Both the position numbers and the translations under genes were made by a program. From Clostridiales bacterium (GTDB lineage Bacteria > Bacillota > Clostridia > Christensenellales > Aristaeellaceae): 64,000 nt of DNA. Location: the NCBI GenBank assembly GCA_019419995.1, contig JAHZHZ010000006.1, positions 1-64,000 on the forward strand, in the 5' to 3' direction. This document shows, piece by piece, positions 8,396 through 16,291 of this stretch (its first letter is position 1; each line of letters opens with the position of its first letter). The notes beneath the pieces are model-generated. The model was not told where the DNA came from and searched no databases. It saw nothing but the letters and a program-made list of their open reading frames with translations.

Positions 8396-9207
8396 ATGCA
8401 GATTGAAAACAATGTTTTCTTTTTTCATGAAGCTGATAAACAGTTGTTCTGCAGGGAACGCGGAGGACGTACGGGAAATTGACGCCGTTGATAATCGACA
8501 AAGAGATGCAATATACAAAAAATCGATCAGAATTGCACATTCATAGACTTACGCAGGCTGGCTTGGAACACTTTGTGGATCAGTATGGTTCTACCTATGA
8601 AGTCCTGTACTTGGATGACTGCACCTGCCTGACTGATCTAGCTCCCTTAGCCGATATGCCGAATTTGACAGCCATACGAATCGAGCACTGTCGAAACATT
8701 ACTGATTTGTGGCAATTGTCAGCAAATAAACGTCTTCGTATACTAAGTATTTGTGATTCAAAGAAACTAACGAATTATCCTTCGAAGCTGAACACTTCCA
8801 ATACTCTGGAGGAGGTTCGGTTCTGGGGTGGGAGCGTTGAACATAAATATCACATGCAATCCATGTCATTCCTTGAAGGGATGGCATCGCTGAGACGCGT
8901 GGATTTGAATTCTATTGTTCTGGATGACCATGCAACCACAGTATTATCAACACTTCCCAACATAGAGGAGTTTCATTTTGATGCAAGTATGCTTACCACC
9001 GAGGAAATTGCTATGATATGCGTTCGATATCCACACATACACGGCCAATCTCTCGGACCTTACACAGCGGATGATGTAAGTGCTGATGGGAATGTGCGGA
9101 TATGTGGGACCAGAAAGCCAACATTGATGCTCCCTGCGGATAATGATAAGTTACTCATGTATATTGAGAACTTCAATAATATAAAGAAAAAGCTTTTAAA
9201 GGAATAG
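8396..9207 (+). pseudogene. Leucine-rich-repeat-like putative immunity protein with frame break
   Basis: A strong AAGGAGA site precedes ATG 8396, which opens a 28-codon frame ending at TGA 8480-8482. The main 242-residue frame begins with an overlapping TTG (8479) and runs to 9207 with irregular leucine-rich repeats (LEVLYLDDC, LTDLAPLADMPNL, LRILSICDSKKL, MASLRRVDLNSI). The simplest reading is one gene with a one-base slip near 8478; translational reinitiation at the TTGA overlap is the alternative. Its place right after the RHS toxin tip suggests the cognate immunity protein. Confidence 0.6.
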
Positions 9208-9220
9208 TATACAAACATTA

Positions 9221-9248
9221 GCCCGCCGCAGAACAGTCTGCGGCGGGC
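9221..9248 (+). terminator. Hairpin, probable terminator
   Basis: 10-bp perfect GC-rich stem (GCCCGCCGCA with TGCGGCGGGC) and an 8-base loop, 14 bases after the LRR-like gene. There is no T-run, so termination strength is uncertain. Confidence 0.55.
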
Positions 9249-9272
9249 ACAGAGCTCTGACACCCCCTGCGT

Positions 9273-10045
9273 TTAAACCCAAACGCAGGGGTAAAAAGCA
9301 GGGATAAGAAAAAAGGTGAGGCGGAAAGAGGCGACCAGCCTCTTGATGTTCTGGACGGCCGCGGTCAGGAAGCACTGTTCCCGCATGTTCTGAATTCCGA
9401 GCATGTCGTTTCCAGCAGGTGCGCGATTCCGGCGTTGTGGTATCCGGCGTCCAGCCCCATGTATCGCGGCAATCTTCCCAGCCTATCTTTGATTTCCTCG
9501 AGGATCTTTGGCAGCGGGGTTACGTCGTTAATATTTATTGGCTCTACATGCACATTGACGATGACGTCGCACTTGCTATCCACTATTCGGTGCTCGCTGT
9601 AGTGGAATCTGTCCGGTTTCCCGTCGCGGCTCTGCTGTCCGCTCTCCGGATCGGTCGTGCTCTGCATGCGCGTAGTCATTTCTCCGCCCTTGTGTGCGTC
9701 GTCGTCCCGATCAAAAGGTTTCTTTCTCAGTCCCTCCCATTCCTGATCCACCTGCGCGTCCAGTTCGCTGAGATATGCTTTGGGCGTGACCGCGACTTCC
9801 ACAAGCTTCTTCTTAGGTTTGTTCGCCTTGGCTTTGACGTGCGTCGAATCCGTATACAGGATCGCTCCGCCCACCAGTCCTTTCTCAACGCATTGCCGCA
9901 GGATCTCGTTGAATATCTGCTCTGCAATGTCGTTGTCCCGGAACCGCCGCCGTCGGTTCTGGCTGATCGTCGATGCGTACGGCGCCTTGTCCATGACGTC
10001 CAGGCCGCAGAACCATTTATACCCTAGTCCACCCTTGCCACAGGC
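9273..10045 (-). pseudogene. IS1182-type transposase remnant with internal deletion
   Basis: Reverse-strand reading starts at LGYKWFCGLDVMDKAP, continues through NRRRRFRDNDIAEQIFNEIL, ILYTDSTHVKAKANKPKKK, STTDPESG and LPRYMGLDAGYHNAGIAHLLE (DDE-type core), then jumps near 9415 to a different frame encoding the usual C-terminal end (LGIQNMREQCFLTAAVQNIK). The N-terminal domain and the segment carrying the last catalytic Glu are missing. No terminal inverted repeats could be identified. It is a dead insertion-sequence relic. Confidence 0.8.
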
Positions 10046-10081
10046 CTCGGTTTTTGATAGAATCAGGATAGATAAACTGCA

Positions 10082-10354
10082 ATGGAAATGAGCGATGCCA
10101 TGAAATTTTTATCGGTGGAAAAGATAAAGGCAGACCCCAATCTGCTGTACCACATGCTGCTGGCCGTAGCTGCGCTACTGGCGGTGTTTGCGGTGATTTT
10201 GCAGCCAAACCTCAGTTTGCTGACAGGATTGTGGAAAATTCAACTGGGGCACGCGGGATTAATTACCGATCCCACCGTTACCGGTGGGCCGGGCGCAGCG
10301 CTTAAGATGATCCCCATTATTTACGAGAACAGTAACTCTTTGACCTTCGGATAA
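10082..10354 (+). pseudogene. N-terminal fragment of a DUF1576-like membrane protein
   Basis: 90 codons resembling only the beginning of DUF1576 membrane proteins: LLYHMLLAVAALLAVFAVIL (first span), LLTGLWKIQLGHAGLITDPT and GGPGAAL. The family's remaining spans (usually over 400 residues) are absent; the tail after GAAL is unrelated. It directly abuts the IS1182 remnant, so insertion and deletion probably cut it. Family call from pattern memory, moderate confidence. Confidence 0.5.
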
Positions 10355-10369
10355 GGAGGTATTCATTCA

Positions 10370-10939
10370 ATGTATAATATTATGAAAAGGTTGTGCGATG
10401 AAGGTACTTATGTAGCAGTATATGGTAATTTATCGGATACATCCAAATTTATGTTTGGGAAACTCCTGTGCGTCAATGAAACTCGCTTCGCAATGCTTCT
10501 GATTTCTCCAAATGGAGATTATGACGGAATCGTTGTCAATGACACCGACGATGTTTTTCGTATAGACTGTTCTGGACGTTACCATGATAAGATGGCGAAA
10601 CTGAATAATTTATGTATGGAATGCATTAAACTCCCCTACATTGACCCATCATACATTGATTTATCCATTCTTTCTTTTGCAAAAGAAACGAGAAGCCTTG
10701 TATCGATTGAATTGCGTGACAGTGGCGTTGTTGATGTTGTAGGTTTTATTGAAAATGTTGACGAGGAATCCTGCCAAATTCATGTAGTTGACGAATATGG
10801 TTATGATGATGGCTGCACGTTTGTCGATATGAACAACATATCTCAAATTGCGTTGGGTTCGGAAGATGAACAACGCATCATGAAATTGTACCGTGCCAAT
10901 AACCAGAATACGAATAAATGTTCTGACTGGGATACATAA
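10370..10939 (+). CDS. Hypothetical protein, possible immunity-type
   Basis: 189 residues, acidic, soluble, no signal peptide. ATG follows a very strong AAGGAGG site. A repeated beta-strand plan is visible: YVAVYGNLSDTSKFMFGKLL and VSIELRDSGVVDVVGFIENV read like two related halves with a central linker. I do not recognise the family. The intact frame and strong translation signal amid debris suggest it is maintained; neighbours point to the toxin/immunity zone. Confidence 0.65.
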   Translation: MYNIMKRLCDEGTYVAVYGNLSDTSKFMFGKLLCVNETRFAMLLISPNGDYDGIVVNDTDDVFRIDCSGRYHDKMAKLNNLCMECIKLPYIDPSYIDLSILSFAKETRSLVSIELRDSGVVDVVGFIENVDEESCQIHVVDEYGYDDGCTFVDMNNISQIALGSEDEQRIMKLYRANNQNTNKCSDWDT

Positions 10940-11049
10940 GAATTGATACTGTGAAATGTGGCGAAGATGCCGGAAAGGTTACCAATATCTATACATTATA
11001 TGGCCGATGGCTACGGTATATAAACTGAAACTATTCAACTACGTTTTAC

Positions 11050-11320
11050 CCCCGTACCTTCCATACCCAAATACGAGCCATGGGAGTACCCCCACATCCT
11101 TGCGACAGCAGTTGGCATTGAAAGTAGCAATGATGAGTCCGCAAAGCGGGAAGTACCTCCGTACCAATGACTGACCCAAGAATGCCATGGTGGATTGGTT
11201 AGATTTTGCCCAAACCTGATCACGTGTGATGATGATACTCTTGGCATGGAAGTGGGAAAACAATATGAAGTATCCTATTTCACCCATTCAAAAGCAGTCA
11301 TTGACGTGATAGAGTGATCG
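11050..11320 (+). pseudogene. Coding debris, unidentified
   Basis: Two short stretches read like genuine protein in different frames: WEYPHILATAVGIESSNDES ending at a TGA near 11170, and DTLGMEVGKQYEVSYFTHSK ending near 11317. Neither has a start, and they cannot be joined without indels. They look like tails of broken accessory genes. From 10940 to 11050 and 11320 to 11507 nothing else can be supported. Confidence 0.3.
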
Positions 11321-11507
11321 GAATTAAGATGTTCATTGAATTGAAGCATTGCGTTGAGAGACGATGGTGATTCATTCTCATATGAATGAGACAACATCTG
11401 CATGGATTAAAGCCTAACATATGATGATAACATTAGCCGGGCTCGGGTATCGCTCATAATATAGCATCAAATGTTATTCGTACAGGAAACGGTTCAAGGA
11501 AAGGGGA

Positions 11508-11777
11508 TTGATTGGCTGGCTGAAGGAAAAAACGGTATTGGGTGTTGCAATTGACTTCGGGGTGGGAAAGGCATTAAGTAAGACAGAGCGCTTTGTGGAC
11601 AATAAAATCATTCCTAAAAACGATTCAACATACAAGCATACCTTGTCTACCCGTTATCCCAATATTACTCGCCAAGAAGTTTATAGCAAAACACGTTTCC
11701 GCGGAACTGTTGTGAGAGGTATTCATACTTGCACCCGATTCTCAGTTTATAGCGTACGAGCAGCGTTGCCAGTCTGA
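11508..11777 (+). CDS. Hypothetical protein fragment
   Basis: 89 residues from a TTG behind AAGGGGA. The frame remains open upstream, so it may be the C-terminal piece of a larger protein. IDFGVGKALSKTERFVDNKI then a basic tail is not recognised. It is followed six bases later by a small membrane-protein gene, an arrangement like toxin tip then immunity protein, but that is only positional reasoning. Confidence 0.35.
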   Translation: MIGWLKEKTVLGVAIDFGVGKALSKTERFVDNKIIPKNDSTYKHTLSTRYPNITRQEVYSKTRFRGTVVRGIHTCTRFSVYSVRAALPV

Positions 11778-11782
11778 ATAAA

Positions 11783-12253
11783 ATGATGTATACGTTGGAT
11801 GGATTGTGGTATAATGTACTTTTTTTCGATGTAATTGCATTTATAGCTGGTATATTCTGTATCATCTTCGGATTGTTTCGGATCTTTAAACGAAAAATAG
11901 ATTTCGAAACAAAAGCTACGTTAGTAGTGGGGGGCCTTTGCTTTTTTATGACCGTTCAGAAGGGAATTCAGGATATTCACAGCATTCAGCAGAGAGATTT
12001 TATAAAAGTACAGGGCGTATTTGAATATTGTAACAGAGAGTCGAGAGGTGTGGCTCCTCACACATGGAGTTATGTTTTTTCAACAGGAGAGCCCAAGAAA
12101 CAAACTTATTATCTTGATTCGGTAACGATGAGAAAGCATTTAGGCGCTGATTTTGAGTTTTCCAAAGGTTCCAAATATGAGCTTATATACGATTCATCGT
12201 CCAAAATACTCGTCGGAATCAAAAGTATCGACGATGATTCAGCCGAAAAATGA
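11783..12253 (+). CDS. Small membrane protein, hypothetical
   Basis: 156 residues with two N-terminal membrane spans (VIAFIAGIFCIIFGLF at about 17-32 and TLVVGGLCFFMTV at about 46-58) and a C-terminal beta-rich domain with WSYVFSTGEPKKQTYYLDSV. It resembles DUF3592-like small membrane proteins in plan, not in a diagnostic motif. It may serve as immunity for the preceding fragment. The start lacks a clear ribosome binding site; a second ATG immediately follows. Confidence 0.5.
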   Translation: MMYTLDGLWYNVLFFDVIAFIAGIFCIIFGLFRIFKRKIDFETKATLVVGGLCFFMTVQKGIQDIHSIQQRDFIKVQGVFEYCNRESRGVAPHTWSYVFSTGEPKKQTYYLDSVTMRKHLGADFEFSKGSKYELIYDSSSKILVGIKSIDDDSAEK

Positions 12254-12317
12254 CGAGAAATATAGATAAATCAAGTTTTTAAAATTATGCCAAACGAATT
12301 AAACTGTCCCCCCGCAC

Positions 12318-12586
12318 TTCAGAGGCTTCTTGTTCCACGTCAAGAAGCCTCCCCCATTTTCCCCCGAGGTAAAAAGCGGTGGAATTTTCCCCTGAATTTT
12401 ACCCTCTCTCCCTTTTCGTTAGATTGTACCACTTTCTGGTAAGGGTGCCAGATTTCCTACTTACCTTTGATACAAAACCAATAGGGCGTTTTTTTACCCC
12501 ACTGAGCCTGAGAGCCCCTGTGGCAAGGTCTTCTTCGGGAAATTTCGCCAAATTGTATAATTCTTAGGGCGCTTACCAGCACAAAT
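12318..12586. repeat. Dispersed repeat copy 4
   Basis: TTCCACGTCAAGAAGCCTCC (like copy 2), then TTTTACCCTCTCTCCC, a diverged GATTGTACCACTTTCTGGTA, AAGGGTGCCAGATTTCCTA, TTTGATAC and GTTTTTTTACCCCAC, and on through GAAATTTCGCCAAATTG to CAGCACAAA as in copy 1. It links copies 1, 2 and 3 into one element about 270 bases long. No gene lies within it. Confidence 0.7.
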
Positions 12587-12648
12587 AAATATCCCCCGGC
12601 AAAGCCGGGAGCATAAACGGGTAAAACCCTGGAATACTAGCGCATGCG

Positions 12649-13165
12649 TCACGTCGCGTAGGTATGCTCTACCTGTCGTGAAGGATTATTACTTGTGGCG
12701 GGTAAACTGGCTTTTTTGATGTTTCCCATCGTTAACTGTACTCCGGCCTCGTCTTCTTCCACCTGGCCCATATGTATTTCTCTATTTTCTTTGCTTTTTG
12801 CCTGCCGTATCGACATAGTACCCTCTGCACCAAAACTGCTCATTACGGTATTTATACTTCAATTCCGAGTACTTTTCGTATATCATTAGGCTGCTCTTCC
12901 CTTTTCAGACATCCCATGAAACTGGATACCGAATATTTAGGGGTATCTCTATGAACATGTTGTGGTGCGGACATACTTCTGCCCCTATGATTTTCTCTTT
13001 CCTCCAGTTACACAGTGTTCCCAGGATCTCCCCAACTTCTTTTCCCTTCTGTCCATAGAACACTTTGCACCGATATTTCAGCGCAAATACTATGTGATAT
13101 TTGCGATTCTTGCTTGTGGGCGATAAACTATTTATGTCGTTCTCTCCCAATGACCTCCCTTCGCT
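12649..13165 (-). pseudogene. IS200/IS605-family TnpA transposase remnant
   Basis: Reverse-strand fragments match the Y1 (HUH) transposase: KYHIVFALKYRCKVFYGQ, VGEILGTLCNWRKEKII, GAEVCPHHNMFIEIP, YSVSSFMGCLK, SSLMIYEKYSELKYKYRNEQ, FWCRGYYVDTAGK and VEEDEAGVQL. At least two frameshifts separate them (near 12900 and 12790), and the HUH motif is damaged (HHNM in place of HIHM). It cannot encode an active transposase. Confidence 0.82.
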
Positions 13166-13274
13166 TGGCTTGTGCAGTTGGTAGACCACACGAGCCAAGG
13201 GAGTTTTTCTTTCTGCGGTATCCACTTTTGCCTTCTTTACAACCGCTCCCCTGGCGAGAGGTTTTCGTCATACA

Positions 13275-13325
13275 AAAACCCCTTTGAGATATGTCTGTTC
13301 GGCATCCCTCAAAGGGGTTTTTAGT
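13275..13325 (-). terminator. Terminator at the end of the glycan/acyl cluster
   Basis: 14-bp perfect stem (13275-13288 with 13308-13321; AAAACCCCTTTGAG pairing CTCAAAGGGGTTTT) with a 19-base loop and T-run on the leftward strand. It lies 190 bases beyond the last gene of the 23-kb leftward operon; 13326-13513 contains nothing else that I can identify. Confidence 0.85.
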
Positions 13326-13513
13326 ATTTTAACACGGTAAATCCACCGTCTATTCTACACAAGTCATTGAGTTACATTAGCGCACACTTTCTACCATCCA
13401 TGGCTTGTTCGGATCCATATAATTCGCTGTCGCATTACCTTGGAAGTTGGAATTGTACAATATTTATTGCTTGCTTTTGCAAGCATGTACACGTTCATCC
13501 CTTACCCTTATTC

Positions 13514-14110
13514 TTAAAGTCCACCGTGCGTATCCATATGAAGCCACTTGACCCTTTCATCGCCCTCTTCAAAAGCCGCACAGATACGGTATTCATTTCC
13601 CGACAGGTCGCAAAGCTCGCTTTCGGAAAAAACATACCGCGCTTGCACGATATCCAGATACATTGGGTACGCTGTCAGCCCAACACCCGTAAGTTTGGCC
13701 ATGCTCTCCTTACGACACCATAGCCTCGTAAAATCCCCGTCAAAACAAGCCTGCTCCGCTGGGGAAAGCGTTCTGCGTATCAGCGCCAGGGAATAGGTCT
13801 TACGTACGCGCTCTACATCTACTCCCGTCAAGCAATCCGAAAGCGACACAGCACACAGATTCCCACTGTGCGAAATGCTAAAATACAGATCGCTCTCCAG
13901 AAAACAGGGCTTGCCCCCGTCCAAAAAGGCGACTTTCGGTACGCGAGGGACGTGCGCTTCCATAAGCGCACACTCCAACAACCGCCAGGCACTCCAGGAC
14001 GCCTTTCGCTTTCCTTCGTTCGTTATGGCATTCAGATGCTCGGAAAGCGCTTCGCCGAAACACGAAGGCGCTTCCCCAAAATCAATTTCCGCGTAATAGA
14101 CCCGTCTCAT
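13514..14110 (-). CDS. 4'-phosphopantetheinyl transferase, Sfp type
   Basis: 198 residues. Transfers the phosphopantetheine arm from CoA to acyl carrier proteins. Signature motifs are present: FSISHSGNLCAV (77-88), GVDVE (96-100) and WCRKESMAKLTG (131-142), giving the magnesium-binding Asp/Glu and Glu/Lys set. Its ATG overlaps the stop of the upstream acyl ligase gene (ATGA). As the last gene of the operon it likely activates the three carrier proteins encoded at 23812-24514. Sfp-type rather than AcpS-type fits secondary or cell-surface acyl metabolism. Confidence 0.9.
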   Translation of the reverse strand: MRRVYYAEIDFGEAPSCFGEALSEHLNAITNEGKRKASWSAWRLLECALMEAHVPRVPKVAFLDGGKPCFLESDLYFSISHSGNLCAVSLSDCLTGVDVERVRKTYSLALIRRTLSPAEQACFDGDFTRLWCRKESMAKLTGVGLTAYPMYLDIVQARYVFSESELCDLSGNEYRICAAFEEGDERVKWLHMDTHGGL

Positions 14111-15561
14111 TGCCCAACATTTGCCAAGGCGTCCAGTTGGGCATACTTGACTTTTCCGTAATCGTTGCGCGGAATTTCATCGACGACAAAGACTCGGAAT
14201 GTGGATATATGCAGATGCGTTTTTTCGCTGATGAACGGCCGGATCTTCTCTTTCAACGAGGGATCGGTGATGTAAATATTCATATGCCGATCATCGCCCG
14301 TACAGACACATTCGCAACCAAACTCCGTGCGAAGGATGCGCTCTGTCTGATCAAGGCTAACCCGCAGCCCATACAGCTTCAAAAAGCGCTTCTTGCGGCC
14401 AATGATGTAATAAAAACCATCCTGATCGCGTCGAGCAATGTCGCCGGTATGGTATTCTCCCTGAAATTCATCATCCTTGAGCAGCTCTTCACGGTTAAGC
14501 GCGTAACCCATCGTCACGTTCGGACCACGATAGCCGAGCTCGCCGTCTGCGGAACCATCATCGTTGACCTTTTCGTCCAGAAGAAACAACTCGCCCTGCG
14601 GGATCGCCTTGCCAATGCTTCCAATTTTTTCGAGCGCCAGTTCCGGCGGCAAAAAGCACATGCGCGCGCTGGTTTCACTCGTACCGAACGTAGCAAAGAA
14701 GCGCCTGCCTGAAGCCGCGCAATAGCCGGCAATCCACTGGAACATCTTGTCGGTCAGTTTACCTCCGCCCTCTGCCAGTGTACGCAGCTTGGGAAGATCC
14801 ATCTTGTCAAACCCGACGCGACGCATCACCTCGTAGCTGTAAGGCACACCGCAGAAATTCGTACCCTCATGTTCGGCAATAAACGTCCAAAATTCCGGAT
14901 CCATGAGGTTGCGCTGAATCATCAGCACCGTGGCCCCCGAAACCAAATGGCTGTTGATGACGTTCAAGCCCATCGTATAGTGCATCGGTAAATCGCAGAT
15001 GCCGCGCTCCGCGCTCGTCCAGGAAAACACTGTGGCGACGTTGCGGGCATTGGCCTCAAGGTTTCCATACTTATGCCGCACCATCTTCGGGCTTCCGGTG
15101 GAGCCGGATGTGGTCAGCAACATGGAGAGTTTGTCGTTCACTGGATACGGCGCGTTCTTCGTCTTGAGCAGCACGTATCCATACGCCTCAAAGATATTCT
15201 CGGCGTGGAATTCGCTCTCCATAGTGCACGGAACCCAATAGTAGCTGGGTGCATAGCGCTCATCCAACTCGCTGAGCAGACTGCGATCCAAATTTGCATT
15301 AAGCAACACCGGAACCTGACGGTGGCTCATAAAAGCAACGAATCCCGCTAACGAGCCTGCGCTGTTTTGGCAAAGGCAAAAAACGAGGCTACGCGGTAAG
15401 CCAAGCCCGCCCAATGTGTCGACAAAATCACACAGTTCCCCGTAAGAAACGACGCGCCCCTCGTCATCCTCTATCGCTATAGAGTCTCTTTTCCACTGCT
15501 CTATACCTAGAAACACGTTCTCATCCACCTTTCCCCGCAGTTTACATGATCGTACAGCCAT
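14107..15561 (-). CDS. Acyl-adenylating ligase (AMP-binding family)
   Basis: 484 residues of the ANL superfamily: LTTSGSTGSPK (A3, about 150-160), TFGTSETS (A5), ELGYRGPNVTMGY, YHTGDIARRDQDG (A7), IIGRKKRFLKLYGLRVSL (A8) and a C-terminal PRNDYGKV with the catalytic Lys (A10). It should activate a carboxylic acid as acyl-AMP and load it on CoA or a carrier protein, as DltA-like and fatty-acyl ligases do. The start overlaps the preceding reductase gene by 20 bases and lacks an obvious ribosome site, so the true N-terminus may be some codons later. Acid substrate unknown; it may prime the neighbouring KAS III enzymes or transfer the final acyl group. Confidence 0.85.
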   Translation of the reverse strand: MAVRSCKLRGKVDENVFLGIEQWKRDSIAIEDDEGRVVSYGELCDFVDTLGGLGLPRSLVFCLCQNSAGSLAGFVAFMSHRQVPVLLNANLDRSLLSELDERYAPSYYWVPCTMESEFHAENIFEAYGYVLLKTKNAPYPVNDKLSMLLTTSGSTGSPKMVRHKYGNLEANARNVATVFSWTSAERGICDLPMHYTMGLNVINSHLVSGATVLMIQRNLMDPEFWTFIAEHEGTNFCGVPYSYEVMRRVGFDKMDLPKLRTLAEGGGKLTDKMFQWIAGYCAASGRRFFATFGTSETSARMCFLPPELALEKIGSIGKAIPQGELFLLDEKVNDDGSADGELGYRGPNVTMGYALNREELLKDDEFQGEYHTGDIARRDQDGFYYIIGRKKRFLKLYGLRVSLDQTERILRTEFGCECVCTGDDRHMNIYITDPSLKEKIRPFISEKTHLHISTFRVFVVDEIPRNDYGKVKYAQLDALANVGQ

Positions 15562-16291
15562 CTACAGCCAGTACCTGACCGGAAACATACCCCGAAAGAT
15601 CCGACGCCATGAACATGCAGGCCTTTGCAATGTCTTCAGGCTCTGCCAGACGCCCCATGCAAATATTCGCGATCCTGCCAGCAAGTTTTTCCTGGTCGGC
15701 CTGCTGCATCATCTTTGTATTGGTCAAACCCGGGGCAATGGCATTGACGCGGATTTTTTTCTCTGCAAGCTCTTTGGCGGCAGAGCGCGTCAAAGAAACG
15801 ACAGCACCCTTCGTCGCCGAATAAACCAGTTGGCCGCGATTCCCTCGCAGAGCCACCATTGAGGCGATGTTGATGATGCTTCCGCCCTGCTCCTGACGCC
15901 CCATGATTCGGCTGACGATCTGCAACATGTTGATGGTGCCAAAAACATTGACGCTGAACATCTTCTCCATGTTCTCGCGGCTGATCATGCCAATGAGTTC
16001 GTTAAACTCGACGCCTGCGTTGTTTACCAGCACATCAATGTGGCCACTCTGCTTTTTGATCTGCAATACGGCTTCCTTGGCCGCTTTTTCGCTGACAATG
16101 TCAAAGCATGCGGGAAGCACCTCGCCCGTGCAGTTGTTGTTGACCTCCCCACACCAGCTTTCTACTGCCTCCGGACGGACATCATTGGCATAAACAATCG
16201 CACCGTTTTGGGCAAAAAGCGTAGCGATCGCCGCACCGATACCCCTGCCCGCTCCAGTAATCAAGCATACTTTTCCTTTTAGCAATTCCAT
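15542..16291 (-). CDS. SDR-family reductase, FabG-like
   Basis: About 249 residues from the ATG at 16291 (AGAAGG seven bases upstream; an in-frame ATG lies six codons earlier). Classical short-chain dehydrogenase: TGAGRGIG cofactor loop, NNAG, Ser of NIASM, YSATKGA active-site Tyr/Lys and PGLTNTKM. Such enzymes reduce 3-ketoacyl-ACP with NADPH, or oxidise/reduce small alcohols. It overlaps the 5S-like transcarboxylase gene, so it is co-translated with the malonyl-supply set. It is one of two FabG-like genes in the cluster. Confidence 0.85.
   Translation of the reverse strand: MELLKGKVCLITGAGRGIGAAIATLFAQNGAIVYANDVRPEAVESWCGEVNNNCTGEVLPACFDIVSEKAAKEAVLQIKKQSGHIDVLVNNAGVEFNELIGMISRENMEKMFSVNVFGTINMLQIVSRIMGRQEQGGSIINIASMVALRGNRGQLVYSATKGAVVSLTRSAAKELAEKKIRVNAIAPGLTNTKMMQQADQEKLAGRIANICMGRLAEPEDIAKACMFMASDLSGYVSGQVLAVDGCTIM

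Noticed and set aside
9419..10027. A rightward 200-residue open frame opposite the IS1182 remnant.
   Set aside because: It is the antisense shadow of the transposase frame, with no start signal or family resemblance.
12640..13200. A group II intron or retron beside the IS200-like relic.
   Set aside because: No reverse-transcriptase motifs (YADD) or intron domain V structure were found in the region.
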